A stretch of DNA of 64,000 nucleotides from Streptomyces sp. NRRL WC-3742 (GTDB lineage: Bacteria; Actinomycetota; Actinomycetes; Streptomycetales; Streptomycetaceae): contig NZ_JOCF01000022.1 of assembly GCF_000720635.1 (NCBI RefSeq), positions 27,181 through 91,180 on the forward strand, given 5' to 3'. Below the pieces are notes generated by a model. That model saw only the letters and a list, made by a program, of their open reading frames with translations. It was not told where the DNA came from and ran no database searches. Positions within the stretch are counted from its first letter, which is position 1. Each line of letters starts with the position of its first letter. A program made the position numbers and the translations under genes. Of this stretch, positions 53,281 through 61,323 are shown piece by piece.

Positions 53281-54309
53281 TCACGGCATCGGCTCGTGCA
53301 TGGTCGAGCAGTGGATGCCGCCGCCGCCCGTCATCAGCCGGTCGACGTCGAGCTGGACGACCTCGCGGCCGGGGAAGGCCGCGGCGAGCGTCTCCCGGGC
53401 GGCGGCGTCCTTGTACGGGTCGCCGAACTGGGCGGTGACGACGCCGCCGTTGACGAGGTGGAAGTTGAGGTAGGAGTCCACGAACTTGGAACTGCGCGAG
53501 CGGACGGTGTCCGGGCCGTGCACCACGATCACCTGCAGCCGGCGGCCCCGGGCGTCGGTGGCGGCGGACAGGATGGCGAACTGCTCGCGGGCGTCGCGGG
53601 CCCACGCGTCGTCTCGGTCGGCCGGCGGCAGCTGCACCATGACCACGCCGGGGCGGACGAACCGGGAGGTCACGTCCACGTGGTCGTCGGTGATGTCCTG
53701 GCCTCTGATGCCGGGCAGCCAGATCATCTTGTCGGCGCCGTAGGCGTCCAGGACGGCGTCCTCGATCTCGGCCCGGCTCGTGCCGCGGTTGCGGTTCTTG
53801 TTGACCAGGCTGCTCTCGGTGGCCATCACCGTGCCGTCGCCGTCGGTCTCGATCGCGCCGCCCTCGCCGACGAAGTCCGCGTAGGAGTGGCGCAGCCCGC
53901 GGCGGGCGGCGATCCGCTCGGCGACCCGGGCGTCGTCGTAGTGGACCTGCTTGTTGCCCCAGCCGTTGAAGTTGAGGACCACGGCGTCCATGCCGCCGTA
54001 CCCGTCGCGGCGGAACACCGGCGCGGTGTCGCGCATCCACAGGTCGTCGGTGGGGATCGCGGTGATCACCTCCACCCGGGGGCCGCAGCGGGCGCGGGCC
54101 TTGTCCGCGCTCCAGTCGTCGGGGGCGCACAGGACGACCGGCTCGAACTCGGCGATCGTCCGGGCGATCAGGGCGATGTCCTCCTGGACGCCGCCCAGGC
54201 GCAGGCCCCACACACCTCGGCGCGAGGGCCAGGACATCCAGGTCCGCGCGTGCGGGGCGTCGTCCGCCGGCACCCAGAAGCGGGGCAGGTCGTCGTGGTA
54301 GCCGGTCAT
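53281..54309 (-). CDS. Agmatine deiminase family protein (cytosolic)
   Basis: A 342-residue enzyme hydrolysing agmatine (or a similar guanidino compound) to N-carbamoylputrescine and ammonia. DDLWMRDTAPVF, NFNGWGNKQ, ETDGDGTVMATESSLVNKNR, DDHVDV (catalytic His) and the nucleophile in GGGGIHCSTMHEP near the C-terminus are all present. ATG at 54309 with GGAG 7 nt upstream. First gene of a two-gene operon with the exported paralogue; a TetR gene and operator lie immediately upstream. Confidence 0.92.
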   Translation of the reverse strand: MTGYHDDLPRFWVPADDAPHARTWMSWPSRRGVWGLRLGGVQEDIALIARTIAEFEPVVLCAPDDWSADKARARCGPRVEVITAIPTDDLWMRDTAPVFRRDGYGGMDAVVLNFNGWGNKQVHYDDARVAERIAARRGLRHSYADFVGEGGAIETDGDGTVMATESSLVNKNRNRGTSRAEIEDAVLDAYGADKMIWLPGIRGQDITDDHVDVTSRFVRPGVVMVQLPPADRDDAWARDAREQFAILSAATDARGRRLQVIVVHGPDTVRSRSSKFVDSYLNFHLVNGGVVTAQFGDPYKDAAARETLAAAFPGREVVQLDVDRLMTGGGGIHCSTMHEPMP

Positions 54310-54398
54310 GAGGGTTCTCCAGTTCGTGCGACGGTGCCGGGCCGGGGTCGCCGGGCCGGGGTGCTGGGTGGCACCGGCCTGCGGCTTCAGGCTCGCAC

Positions 54399-54416
54399 TG
54401 ACTGAAAAATCAGTCA
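54399..54416. promoter_or_regulatory. TetR-type operator TGACTGA-AAAA-TCAGTCA
   Basis: A perfect 7-bp inverted repeat with a 4-bp A-tract centre, 90 bp upstream of the agmatine deiminase operon and downstream of the TetR gene. TTGACTGA-type palindromes are classical TetR-family sites. Confidence 0.75.
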
Positions 54417-54502
54417 AACTTATGGGCGTGTCATGACTCCACAGGAGGGACGTCCTTGCGGAGCGTGACGGATTCTCCCGGCCGGAACCCGGGATCTCCC
54501 GG

Positions 54503-55081
54503 CTAGGACCCGAGCCGGGAGACCTCGATGTCGATCGCGTCCATCATCAGCGTGCGGGCGTGCGCCAGCGGCAGACTGCCGCTGAGCCAGCGGGTGCTCA
54601 GCCCCTCCAGCAGGGCCGTCAGCCGCTCCGCCGCACCGGCCAGCGCCACCGCCGAGGACATCGGCCGTACGGTGCCCAGCAGCTCGGCGATCTCCTGAAC
54701 CCACACCCGGGTGGCCCGCGCCAGGTCCTCGCGCAGCGTCTCGTCGAACACCGCGCTCGCCCGCAGCTCGCCCCAGGCGGTGCTGTTCTCCCGCACCTCG
54801 ACGGTGTCCTGGAGCTCCAGCAGCAGCGTCTGGTCCAGCTCCTCGCGCGCCGTCAACGGCGGTGCGTCCGCGGCGCGTTCGGTCGTGTAGCGCTCGGCGC
54901 GGTCGTTGATGAACTCCAGCGTCTGCCGGAGGATGCCCGTGCGGTCCTTGAAGTGGTAGTAGATCAGCGCGGTGGACACGCCCGCCTCGGCGGCGAGCTC
55001 CTCCACGCGCAGCCCGCGCACTCCGCGCCGCGCGATCACCCGCGCCGCTGCTTCCATGATCGAGGTTCTACGACTGGCCAC
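54503..55081 (-). CDS. TetR-family regulator of the agmatine deiminase operon
   Basis: A 192-residue TetR repressor. The HTH is MEAAARVIARRGVRGLRVEE, LAAEAGVSTALIYYHFKDRT (about residues 9-50), and the remainder is the ligand-binding helical domain. A GTG at 55081 (VASRRTS) is used, with AAGGTGG upstream; the ORF is open farther up but without a site. It reads in the same direction as, and 194 bp before, the two agmatine deiminases, and the palindrome lies between, so it should repress them, with agmatine or a polyamine as the likely inducer. Confidence 0.9.
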   Translation of the reverse strand: MASRRTSIMEAAARVIARRGVRGLRVEELAAEAGVSTALIYYHFKDRTGILRQTLEFINDRAERYTTERAADAPPLTAREELDQTLLLELQDTVEVRENSTAWGELRASAVFDETLREDLARATRVWVQEIAELLGTVRPMSSAVALAGAAERLTALLEGLSTRWLSGSLPLAHARTLMMDAIDIEVSRLGS

Positions 55082-55166
55082 GATCCACCACCTTACCCGC
55101 AGTCCGGGCCAAGATCGCCCGCCCGCTGAAAGTCCCGTCAGCACGGCGGGGGCGAGCCGCGACCCG

Positions 55167-55787
55167 CTACTCGAAGCGGCCCGGGTCCCCGGCGCCGTAG
55201 CGGATGATCTCCGGCTCGCCGCTGGAGAAGTCGACGACGGTGGTCGGCTCGGTGCCGCAGTCGCCCGAGTCGACGACGGCGTCGAGGACGTGGTCGAGCC
55301 GCTCCTTGATCTCCCAGCCCTGGGTCATCGGCTCGTCCTCGTCGGGGAGGATCAGCGTGCTGGACAGCAGCGGCTCGCCGAGCGCGGCGAGCAGGGCCCG
55401 GGTGACGGCGTGGTCGGGGATGCGCACGCCCACCGTCTTCTTCTTCGGGTGCATCAGACGGCGCGGCACCTCCTTGGTGGCGGGCAGGATGAAGGTGTAG
55501 CTGCCCGGCGTCGCGGCCTTGACGGCGCGGAAGACGTTGTTGTCCAGCTGCACGAACTGCCCCAGCTGCGCGAAGTCCTGGCACATCAGCGTGAAGTGGT
55601 GCCGCTCGTCCAGCCGCCGGATCGACCGGATCCGGTCGAGCCCCTCACGGTTGTCCAGCCGGCAGCCGAGCGCGAAGCAGGAGTCGGTCGGATAGGCGAC
55701 GAGGGCCCCGGATCGCAGGCTGTCGGCCACGGTCGCGATGGTCCGCGGCTGGGGGGACTCGGGGTGCACGTCGAAGTACTTGGCCAT
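55167..55787 (-). CDS. YrdC/Sua5-type L-threonylcarbamoyladenylate synthase
   Basis: A 206-residue YrdC-domain protein of the kind that makes TC-AMP for the t6A37 modification of tRNA. YPTDSCFALGC is the nucleotide-binding segment, then IRSIRRLDERHHFTLMCQD and PGSYTFILPATKEVPRRLMH, PKKKTVGVRIPDHAVTRALL are typical. It lacks the C-terminal Sua5 domain. Streptomycetes usually have another YrdC copy for tRNA, so this may be a paralogue. Divergent from GH1 across 133 bp. Confidence 0.9.
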   Translation of the reverse strand: MAKYFDVHPESPQPRTIATVADSLRSGALVAYPTDSCFALGCRLDNREGLDRIRSIRRLDERHHFTLMCQDFAQLGQFVQLDNNVFRAVKAATPGSYTFILPATKEVPRRLMHPKKKTVGVRIPDHAVTRALLAALGEPLLSSTLILPDEDEPMTQGWEIKERLDHVLDAVVDSGDCGTEPTTVVDFSSGEPEIIRYGAGDPGRFE

Positions 55788-55838
55788 TGGCCGACCCTAC
55801 AGCGGGGCCACCCCTAATGCCCGGTCGGCACGTTGGAC

Positions 55839-55866
55839 CTTCCGTCCACCGACCGGTGGACGGAAG
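55839..55866. promoter_or_regulatory. Perfect 13-bp dyad CTTCCGTCCACCG
   Basis: CTTCCGTCCACCG-AC-CGGTGGACGGAAG in the YrdC-GH1 divergent gap. Arms are exact. As DNA it is a potential operator; as RNA a strong hairpin on either strand. Confidence 0.6.
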
Positions 55867-55882
55867 AGGTGGCCCTGCCAGT

Positions 55883-55903
55883 AACATGAGTACCCCTCAT
55901 GTT
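55883..55903. promoter_or_regulatory. Operator-like repeat AACATGAG-N5-CTCATGTT upstream of GH1
   Basis: A perfect 8-bp inverted repeat with a 5-bp spacer, 17 bp before the GH1 start and overlapping the expected transcription start. It differs from the CebR cellobiose-repressor site, so another regulator is implied. Confidence 0.65.
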
Positions 55904-55920
55904 CTAGTCGGGAGGCTCCC

Positions 55921-57255
55921 ATGCCGGACCGCTACGACCTGCCCGCGAACTTTCGCTGGGGCGCCGCCACCGCCGCCTACCAGATCGAGGGGGCGGTGGA
56001 GGAGGACGGCCGCGGCCCGTCCGTCTGGGACACCTTCTGCGCCCGCCCCGGCGCCGTACGGGACGGGCACAGCGGGGCGGTGGCCTGCGACCACTACCAC
56101 CGCTACGCCGAGGACATCGAGCTCATGCGGGGCCTCGGCCTGGACGGCTACCGCTTCTCCATCGCCTGGCCCCGCGTCCTGCCCACCGGCCGCGGCGCCG
56201 TGAACCCCGCCGGACTCGCCTTCTACGACCGCCTCGTGGACGCCCTCCTCGAGGCCGGGATCACCCCGCTGCCCACCCTCTTCCACTGGGACCTGCCCCA
56301 GGCCCTCGAGGACTCCGGCGGCTGGCTCGACCGCGACACCGCCCACCGCTTCGCCGACTACACCGCCGTCGTCACCGACCGCCTCGGCGACCGCGTCCCC
56401 GCCTGGATCACCCTCAACGAGCCCTTCGTCCACACCGTCTACGGCTACGCCCTCGGCATCCACGCCCCCGGCCGCACCCTCATGTTCGAGTCCCTCCCGG
56501 CCGCCCACCACCAGCTCCTCGCCCACGGACTGGCCGCCACCGTCCTCCACGACCGGGGCCTGGAGGTGATGCTCGCCAACAACCTCACCCCGGTCGAACC
56601 GGCCACCGGCTCACCCGCCGACGCGGCCGCCGCCGATGCCTACGATGCCCTCCACAACCGGCTGTTCACCGACCCCGTCCTCCTCGGCCGCTACCCCGAC
56701 CTCTCCGCCCTCGGCGTCCCCGACGACCTCTACGGCGCCATCCACTCCGGCGACACCGAGCTCATCCACACCCCCGGCCTCGACGCCCTCGGCATCAACT
56801 TCTACAACCCCACCCGCGTCGCCGCCCCCACCCAACCGGACCTCCCCTTCGACCTCGTCGACATCCCCGACGTCCCCCACACCGCCTTCGGCTGGCCGGT
56901 CGTCCCCGAAGCCCTCACCCGCCTCCTCCTCACCCTCCGCGACCGCTACGGCCAGGCCCTCCCACCCCTCACCGTCACCGAGAACGGCTGCTCCCTCACC
57001 GAGACCACCACCCCCGACCAGCCCCGCATCGACTTCCTGTCCGCCCACCTCCACGCCCTCGCCCGGGCCGTCGCCGAAGGCATCGACGTCCGCGGCTACT
57101 ACACCTGGTCCCTCCTCGACAACTTCGAATGGGCGGAGGGACTCCTCAGCCAGCGCTTCGGCCTCGTCCACGTCGACTTCGCCACCCAGAAGCGCACCCC
57201 CAAGGCGTCCTACGCCTGGTACCGGGACGTCATCGCCGCCCACCGGGGGCGGTAG
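55921..57255 (+). CDS. GH1 beta-glucosidase
   Basis: A 444-residue family 1 glycoside hydrolase releasing glucose (or another sugar) from beta-glycosides. FRWGAATAAYQIEGA opens the barrel; the acid/base is E167 in TLNEPF and the nucleophile E354 in TENGCS; RFSIAWPRVLP and FHWDLPQAL are family-typical. The C-terminus ...KASYAWYRDVI is complete. It is not in a cellobiose-ABC operon. A GGGAGG site precedes the ATG, with two operator-like palindromes just upstream. Cytoplasmic by absence of a signal peptide. Confidence 0.95.
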   Translation: MPDRYDLPANFRWGAATAAYQIEGAVEEDGRGPSVWDTFCARPGAVRDGHSGAVACDHYHRYAEDIELMRGLGLDGYRFSIAWPRVLPTGRGAVNPAGLAFYDRLVDALLEAGITPLPTLFHWDLPQALEDSGGWLDRDTAHRFADYTAVVTDRLGDRVPAWITLNEPFVHTVYGYALGIHAPGRTLMFESLPAAHHQLLAHGLAATVLHDRGLEVMLANNLTPVEPATGSPADAAAADAYDALHNRLFTDPVLLGRYPDLSALGVPDDLYGAIHSGDTELIHTPGLDALGINFYNPTRVAAPTQPDLPFDLVDIPDVPHTAFGWPVVPEALTRLLLTLRDRYGQALPPLTVTENGCSLTETTTPDQPRIDFLSAHLHALARAVAEGIDVRGYYTWSLLDNFEWAEGLLSQRFGLVHVDFATQKRTPKASYAWYRDVIAAHRGR

Positions 57256-57369
57256 CCGCCCGGGGCCGCCTTCGGTGGGCGCAGCGCCCCAGCCCGGTGA
57301 CCGGATCGTTCCGCATCCGGGCCCGATGGGGCCTTCGCCCGGGCATCCCGCGGGGGTGAGGATGAGGGC

Positions 57370-57954
57370 ATGACCAACGCACTCCTCGTCATCGACGTCC
57401 AGGACTCCTTCCTCCAGCGCGAGAACTGGGCGGCAGTCTCCGACCCCGGGATCGTCGGGCAGGTGAGCAAGCTCGTCGAGCACGCCCGGTCCGAGGGCGA
57501 CCTCGTCGTCTGGGTCCTGCACTCCGAGCCCGGCACCGGGACGGTCTTCGACCCCGCCCTCGGCCACGTCCGCCTGATGGACGGACTGGAGCCGGCGCAG
57601 GGCGAGCCCGTCGTCACCAAGTCCTCGCACAACGCCTTCACCACCACCAACCTGCAGCAGCTGCTCACCCAGCACGGGATCCGCGACCTGATCGTCAGCG
57701 GCATCCGCACCGAGCAGTGCTGCGAGACCACCACCCGGGTCGCGGCCGACCTCGGCTACGAGGTCACCTTCGTCGTCGACGCGACCGCCACCCACCCGAT
57801 CGAGCACCGCGACGCCCCCGCCGGGCGCAGCCTCGAGGAGATCCTCGCGGACCCGCGCACGCTCAGCACGGAGGAGATCATCGCCCGTACCGAGTACGCT
57901 CTGGCAGGCCGCTTCGCCACCGTCACCACCGTGAAGGAGCTGACCGGATCGTGA
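57370..57954 (+). CDS. Isochorismatase-family cysteine hydrolase
   Basis: A 194-residue cysteine hydrolase of the nicotinamidase/isochorismatase superfamily. The triad is visible as Asp in VIDVQDSF (about residue 10), Lys in VVTKSSHNAF, and the nucleophile Cys in GIRTEQCCETT. The exact substrate (amide, N-carbamoyl or hydroxamate) is unknown. Its stop overlaps the start of the next gene (GTGA), so the two are translationally coupled. Confidence 0.92.
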   Translation: MTNALLVIDVQDSFLQRENWAAVSDPGIVGQVSKLVEHARSEGDLVVWVLHSEPGTGTVFDPALGHVRLMDGLEPAQGEPVVTKSSHNAFTTTNLQQLLTQHGIRDLIVSGIRTEQCCETTTRVAADLGYEVTFVVDATATHPIEHRDAPAGRSLEEILADPRTLSTEEIIARTEYALAGRFATVTTVKELTGS

Positions 57955-58991
57955 CCCGCGTCGTCTTCCTGCTCGTCCCGCAGCTGCACCTGCTGGACCT
58001 CTCCGGGCCCGCCCAGGTGTTCTCGACGGCGGCCGACCACGGCCTCGGCTACGAGATCGGCTACGTGGCCGAGCAGGAGGACGTCCCCACCGCGCAGGGG
58101 CTCACGCTGCGCGCCCCCGTCGAGTGGCCCGTCCTCACGCCGGAGGACCTTGTCGTCGTCCCCGGCTGGCGGGCGCCGAAGCTGCGGGCGCACGGGGAAC
58201 TCGCCCCGGCGACGCTGGAGCGGCTGGCCGCCCACCACGCGGCCGGCGGCACCGTCGCCAGCGTCTGCGCGGGCGCGGACGCGCTCGGCCGGGCGGGCCT
58301 GCTGGACGGGCGCCGCTGCACCACCCACCACGACCTGCACGACGAACTGGCCCGCCGCCATCCGAGGGCGGCCGTGGTCCGCGACGTGCTGTACGTGGTG
58401 GACGACCGGGTGGTGACCTCCGCCGGCATCGCCAGCGGCATCGACCTGGCCCTGCACCTGGTCGCCGTCCGGCACGGCCCGGCGGCCGCCGCCAGGATCG
58501 CCCGGGAGATGGTCGTCTACGCCCGGCGCAACGGCGAGGAACGCCAGGCCAGCGCGATGCTGCGGCACCGCGCCCACCTGGTCGACGCCGTCCACCGGGT
58601 GCAGGACCTGATCGACGCCCGCTTCACCGACCGGCTCAGCCTCGCCGACCTCGCCGGCGCCTCGGGCGTGAGCGAGCGCACCCTCACCCGCCACTTCACC
58701 GAGGCCACGGGCCTCACCCCGCTGCGCTACCAGCAGGAACTGCGCGTCGAGCGGGCCGAGCACCTCCTCGCGCACGGCGCGACCACGGAGGCGGCCGCCC
58801 GCGCGGTCGGCTTCCAGGACGCCCGGATGCTGCGCCGACTGCGCGCCCGCGCGGGGGCTGGGTTGGAGTTCGACGACGGCGAGCGCCTTGTCGTAGGGGT
58901 TGCCCTCCCGGCCGAGGCAGATCCAGCCGCCCGCGCCCTTGACCATCGCCTTCCCGGATCGGCCCGGACCAGCGGGACCCGGTTGAGGTAG
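57951..58991 (+). CDS. GlxA-family regulator (DJ-1/PfpI + AraC HTH), with aberrant C-terminal tail
   Basis: A 346-residue regulator with an N-terminal DJ-1/PfpI-like domain (TRVVFLLVPQLHLLDLSGPA, VASVCAGADALG with the Cys of the nucleophile elbow) and a C-terminal AraC HTH (SLADLAGASGVSERTLTRHF, RAVGFQDARMLRRLRAR). Proteins of this type normally end a few residues after RRLRAR; here about 40 extra residues follow that are antisense to a gene remnant. So the original 3' end was probably replaced. It controls or senses the substrate of the coupled isochorismatase-type gene. Confidence 0.88.
   Translation: MTRVVFLLVPQLHLLDLSGPAQVFSTAADHGLGYEIGYVAEQEDVPTAQGLTLRAPVEWPVLTPEDLVVVPGWRAPKLRAHGELAPATLERLAAHHAAGGTVASVCAGADALGRAGLLDGRRCTTHHDLHDELARRHPRAAVVRDVLYVVDDRVVTSAGIASGIDLALHLVAVRHGPAAAARIAREMVVYARRNGEERQASAMLRHRAHLVDAVHRVQDLIDARFTDRLSLADLAGASGVSERTLTRHFTEATGLTPLRYQQELRVERAEHLLAHGATTEAAARAVGFQDARMLRRLRARAGAGLEFDDGERLVVGVALPAEADPAARALDHRLPGSARTSGTRLR
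58862..58990 (-). pseudogene. Gene fragment of unrecognised family, frameshifted
   Basis: Minus-strand reading gives LQNSYLNRVPLVRADP and, after a one-base frame change, KAMVKGAGGWICLGREGNPY and DKALAVVEL with good codon bias. The two parts seem to belong together. Neither end is present. It overlaps the tail of the GlxA-like gene. I do not recognise the family. Confidence 0.45.
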
Positions 58992-59034
58992 CTGTTCTGC
59001 AGATCCCGTGAATTGACGATCGGTCAGGACATTG

Positions 59035-61323
59035 TCACGGGTCCCGTCGTCCCGTCCGGCAGTCGTGCGGTCCCCGGCGTCGCGGATCGGGGGCTCCCTG
59101 AGGAGTCTCCGGGCGCGTGATGCGGTCGAAGAGGTGGTCGCCGACCCGGCTGCCGTTCGGAAGAGTCGTGTCGCGGACGGCTTGGTACAGGCTCATGGCC
59201 GCCTCTGCCTGCGAGCGGCCTCGCAGCGTGGGTGCGAGGCAGTCGAGGACGAGGTCGGCAGTGGCGTGGTCGGCAGCGGACTTGTGGAGCCAGGCAGCCG
59301 CGCGATCGATGACCTCCGGTGATTCGGTCACGTCGCCGAACAGTTCGCGCAGTCCGCTGCGGAGGAGGGACTCCGGCAGCGGCGAGGACGCGCGGAGCAG
59401 CCACGGAGTCCCCGCGTCCTCACCGTGCATCAGGGCGAGCAGGCAGAGGCGCCCTGCCGACGCGGGCCGATCCCTGGCCAGCCAGTTCTCGACCTCGCGA
59501 ACCAGCATCGGGCGCATGTCGGGCCTTGCCACGAGGAGGTCGAGGACGGCCAGTACCGCGCTTCGGAGTGTGCGGTCGTCCGTCTGGACGAGATTGCGGA
59601 GCCGGGTCATCGCCAGTCGGCGGGCGCTCTGCGTACTGCCCCCGTCGAGCAGGACTCCCCGGCAGACCTCCGCGACGACCGCGCGGACGGGTGTGGCCTG
59701 CTTCGCCCACCTGGAAAGCGCCTTCCAGGTGGTGCCGGACATGTGGTCGTCCTTCAGCGTGCCCTCCGTGACGGTGACCAGGAGTGGCGCACGGTCCGCC
59801 TGGAGTGCCAAGTCCCTCAGGGCGTCCAGGTCCTGCGACTTCCGATGCCTGAGGACCAGTGCGGTGAGGGCGCGCGGAGACGGGTCGCTGTTGATCCGGG
59901 GACGGACGGGCAGGCTCACCAGCCACTTCAGCAGCACGGTGCGAAACGACGGGAAGTTGTCCCAGACGTAGCCGAGGACGGCCTCCGAGTACCCGGGACG
60001 GCCGAAGGTGACGCGGTCCTGCGGATCGACGTCGGCGGAGAGCGCCAGCAGCCGCGGGCGTAGCCCCCGCCCGCCGAAGATCGTTCCGATGGTGGGCGAG
60101 CCGACGGCCTGCGGTCCGCCGGACGCGGCCTCGATGGCGGTCTCCAGCGCGTGCGCGTCCGCACCGATCACCGAGGCTGGTGCGGCGCCGTGGATGGCCA
60201 ACGCGAGCAGCAGGCAGCGGTCCGGGAGCGAGAGCGGCGACTCCTTGGCGGCGGGCGGCCTGGTCGGGTCGTTGAAGAGCAGGTCGAAGTGGTTCCGCCA
60301 GTCGGCGAGAGCCAGCTCGATCTGAGCCTGCAGCCCGTCGGCCGGTGTGGCCGGTGTGGCCGGCGGGGCCAGGTGCTCCAGCCTCACGGGACGGTCGACG
60401 GGGCCAGCCGCCCCGTCGTGGTCGGCAGCGGCCTCCCGCTGCCTGTGGGTCGCCCACTGCCGGACGACCGTCTCCACACAGCGCACGGCCTCGACAGCGT
60501 CCCGTCCCTGGATCGATGCCCTGGCGTTCGCCGTCCGGACGTACTTGATCAGTGCACCCAGGCCCCTCGCTTCGAGGTGGTGCTCGACGAGCTGCTGGGC
60601 GTTCGGTGGTTGCGACAGGTGAACGACCTTGACCCCCGGTCCGACCCACCCGTGGTGGCCGGCCCAGAGTTCGTCCGTGGCGGTCACCACCAGGCGTGAG
60701 TCGGCGCCGCGCAGGCTTGCCGCGAACGTGGAGAGTCGGTCGAGGAAGTCGCGGTCGAAGCGGTCGCTCTCGAGGTCCTTCAGCTCCAGCAGGTAGGTGT
60801 GGTCGGGAGCAAGAGGCAGTCGTCCGACGGACGGGTGGTTCCAGTCGGCCTCGAGGTCCAACAGGACGGAATCCGCCGAGGCGTGGCGGGCGCAGAGCTG
60901 TCGGGCGAAGGTGGTGGCACCGTAGCCCCGGCGCGCGACGATCAGGAGGACACCGTGGCTGCCGCCCGGTCGGAGCGCGTCGGCGCCGTCCGACCATGCC
61001 CGTTCCCACACCGACGGTCGGAAGAAGACGGTGGACCGGACCAGTTCGGCCCTGCTGAGCTCCGTCCCGTCGAGGACGTCGCGCTTGCGGGTCTCCTGGT
61101 TCAGGTTCTCGATGTGGTTGGCGAGTACGTCGATGTTGGTGATCCGGGAGGCAGACGCGCCCTGTTGGGGACGAGCATCACGCGCGTCGAAGGGTGCCGG
61201 CAGGACGAATGGCGGTGGTGCGGTTCCGGGATCACCTTCCGATCCCGACGTTCGACGTTGTGCGGGAAGCGATGCGAGCAGGCCCTCCAGGTCGTCGACC
61301 GGCCGGTGGTCGTCGGTGCTCAC
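59035..61323 (-). CDS. NTPase-like protein with degenerate P-loop in Pycsar-like operon
   Basis: A 762-residue cytosolic protein. Residues 1-50 are unstructured; 61-80 (ITNIDVLANHIENLNQETRK) resemble the C-terminal element of the cyclase next door. A P-loop-like strand-loop-helix follows: VLLIVARRGYGATTFARQLC (125-144), where GYGATT lacks the lysine of GxGKT; SVLLDLEAD (152-160) and LVVTATDEL are Walker-B/sensor-like. The rest (about 380-750) is helical, with ARM/HEAT-type character (VVAEVCRGVLL, LVQTDDRTLRSAVLAVLDLL). No known catalytic effector domain. GTG at 61323 overlaps the cyclase stop (GTGA), so the genes are coupled. Probably a sensor/regulatory NTPase-fold subunit that may have lost hydrolysis. 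Confidence 0.85.
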   Translation of the reverse strand: MSTDDHRPVDDLEGLLASLPAQRRTSGSEGDPGTAPPPFVLPAPFDARDARPQQGASASRITNIDVLANHIENLNQETRKRDVLDGTELSRAELVRSTVFFRPSVWERAWSDGADALRPGGSHGVLLIVARRGYGATTFARQLCARHASADSVLLDLEADWNHPSVGRLPLAPDHTYLLELKDLESDRFDRDFLDRLSTFAASLRGADSRLVVTATDELWAGHHGWVGPGVKVVHLSQPPNAQQLVEHHLEARGLGALIKYVRTANARASIQGRDAVEAVRCVETVVRQWATHRQREAAADHDGAAGPVDRPVRLEHLAPPATPATPADGLQAQIELALADWRNHFDLLFNDPTRPPAAKESPLSLPDRCLLLALAIHGAAPASVIGADAHALETAIEAASGGPQAVGSPTIGTIFGGRGLRPRLLALSADVDPQDRVTFGRPGYSEAVLGYVWDNFPSFRTVLLKWLVSLPVRPRINSDPSPRALTALVLRHRKSQDLDALRDLALQADRAPLLVTVTEGTLKDDHMSGTTWKALSRWAKQATPVRAVVAEVCRGVLLDGGSTQSARRLAMTRLRNLVQTDDRTLRSAVLAVLDLLVARPDMRPMLVREVENWLARDRPASAGRLCLLALMHGEDAGTPWLLRASSPLPESLLRSGLRELFGDVTESPEVIDRAAAWLHKSAADHATADLVLDCLAPTLRGRSQAEAAMSLYQAVRDTTLPNGSRVGDHLFDRITRPETPQGAPDPRRRGPHDCRTGRRDP

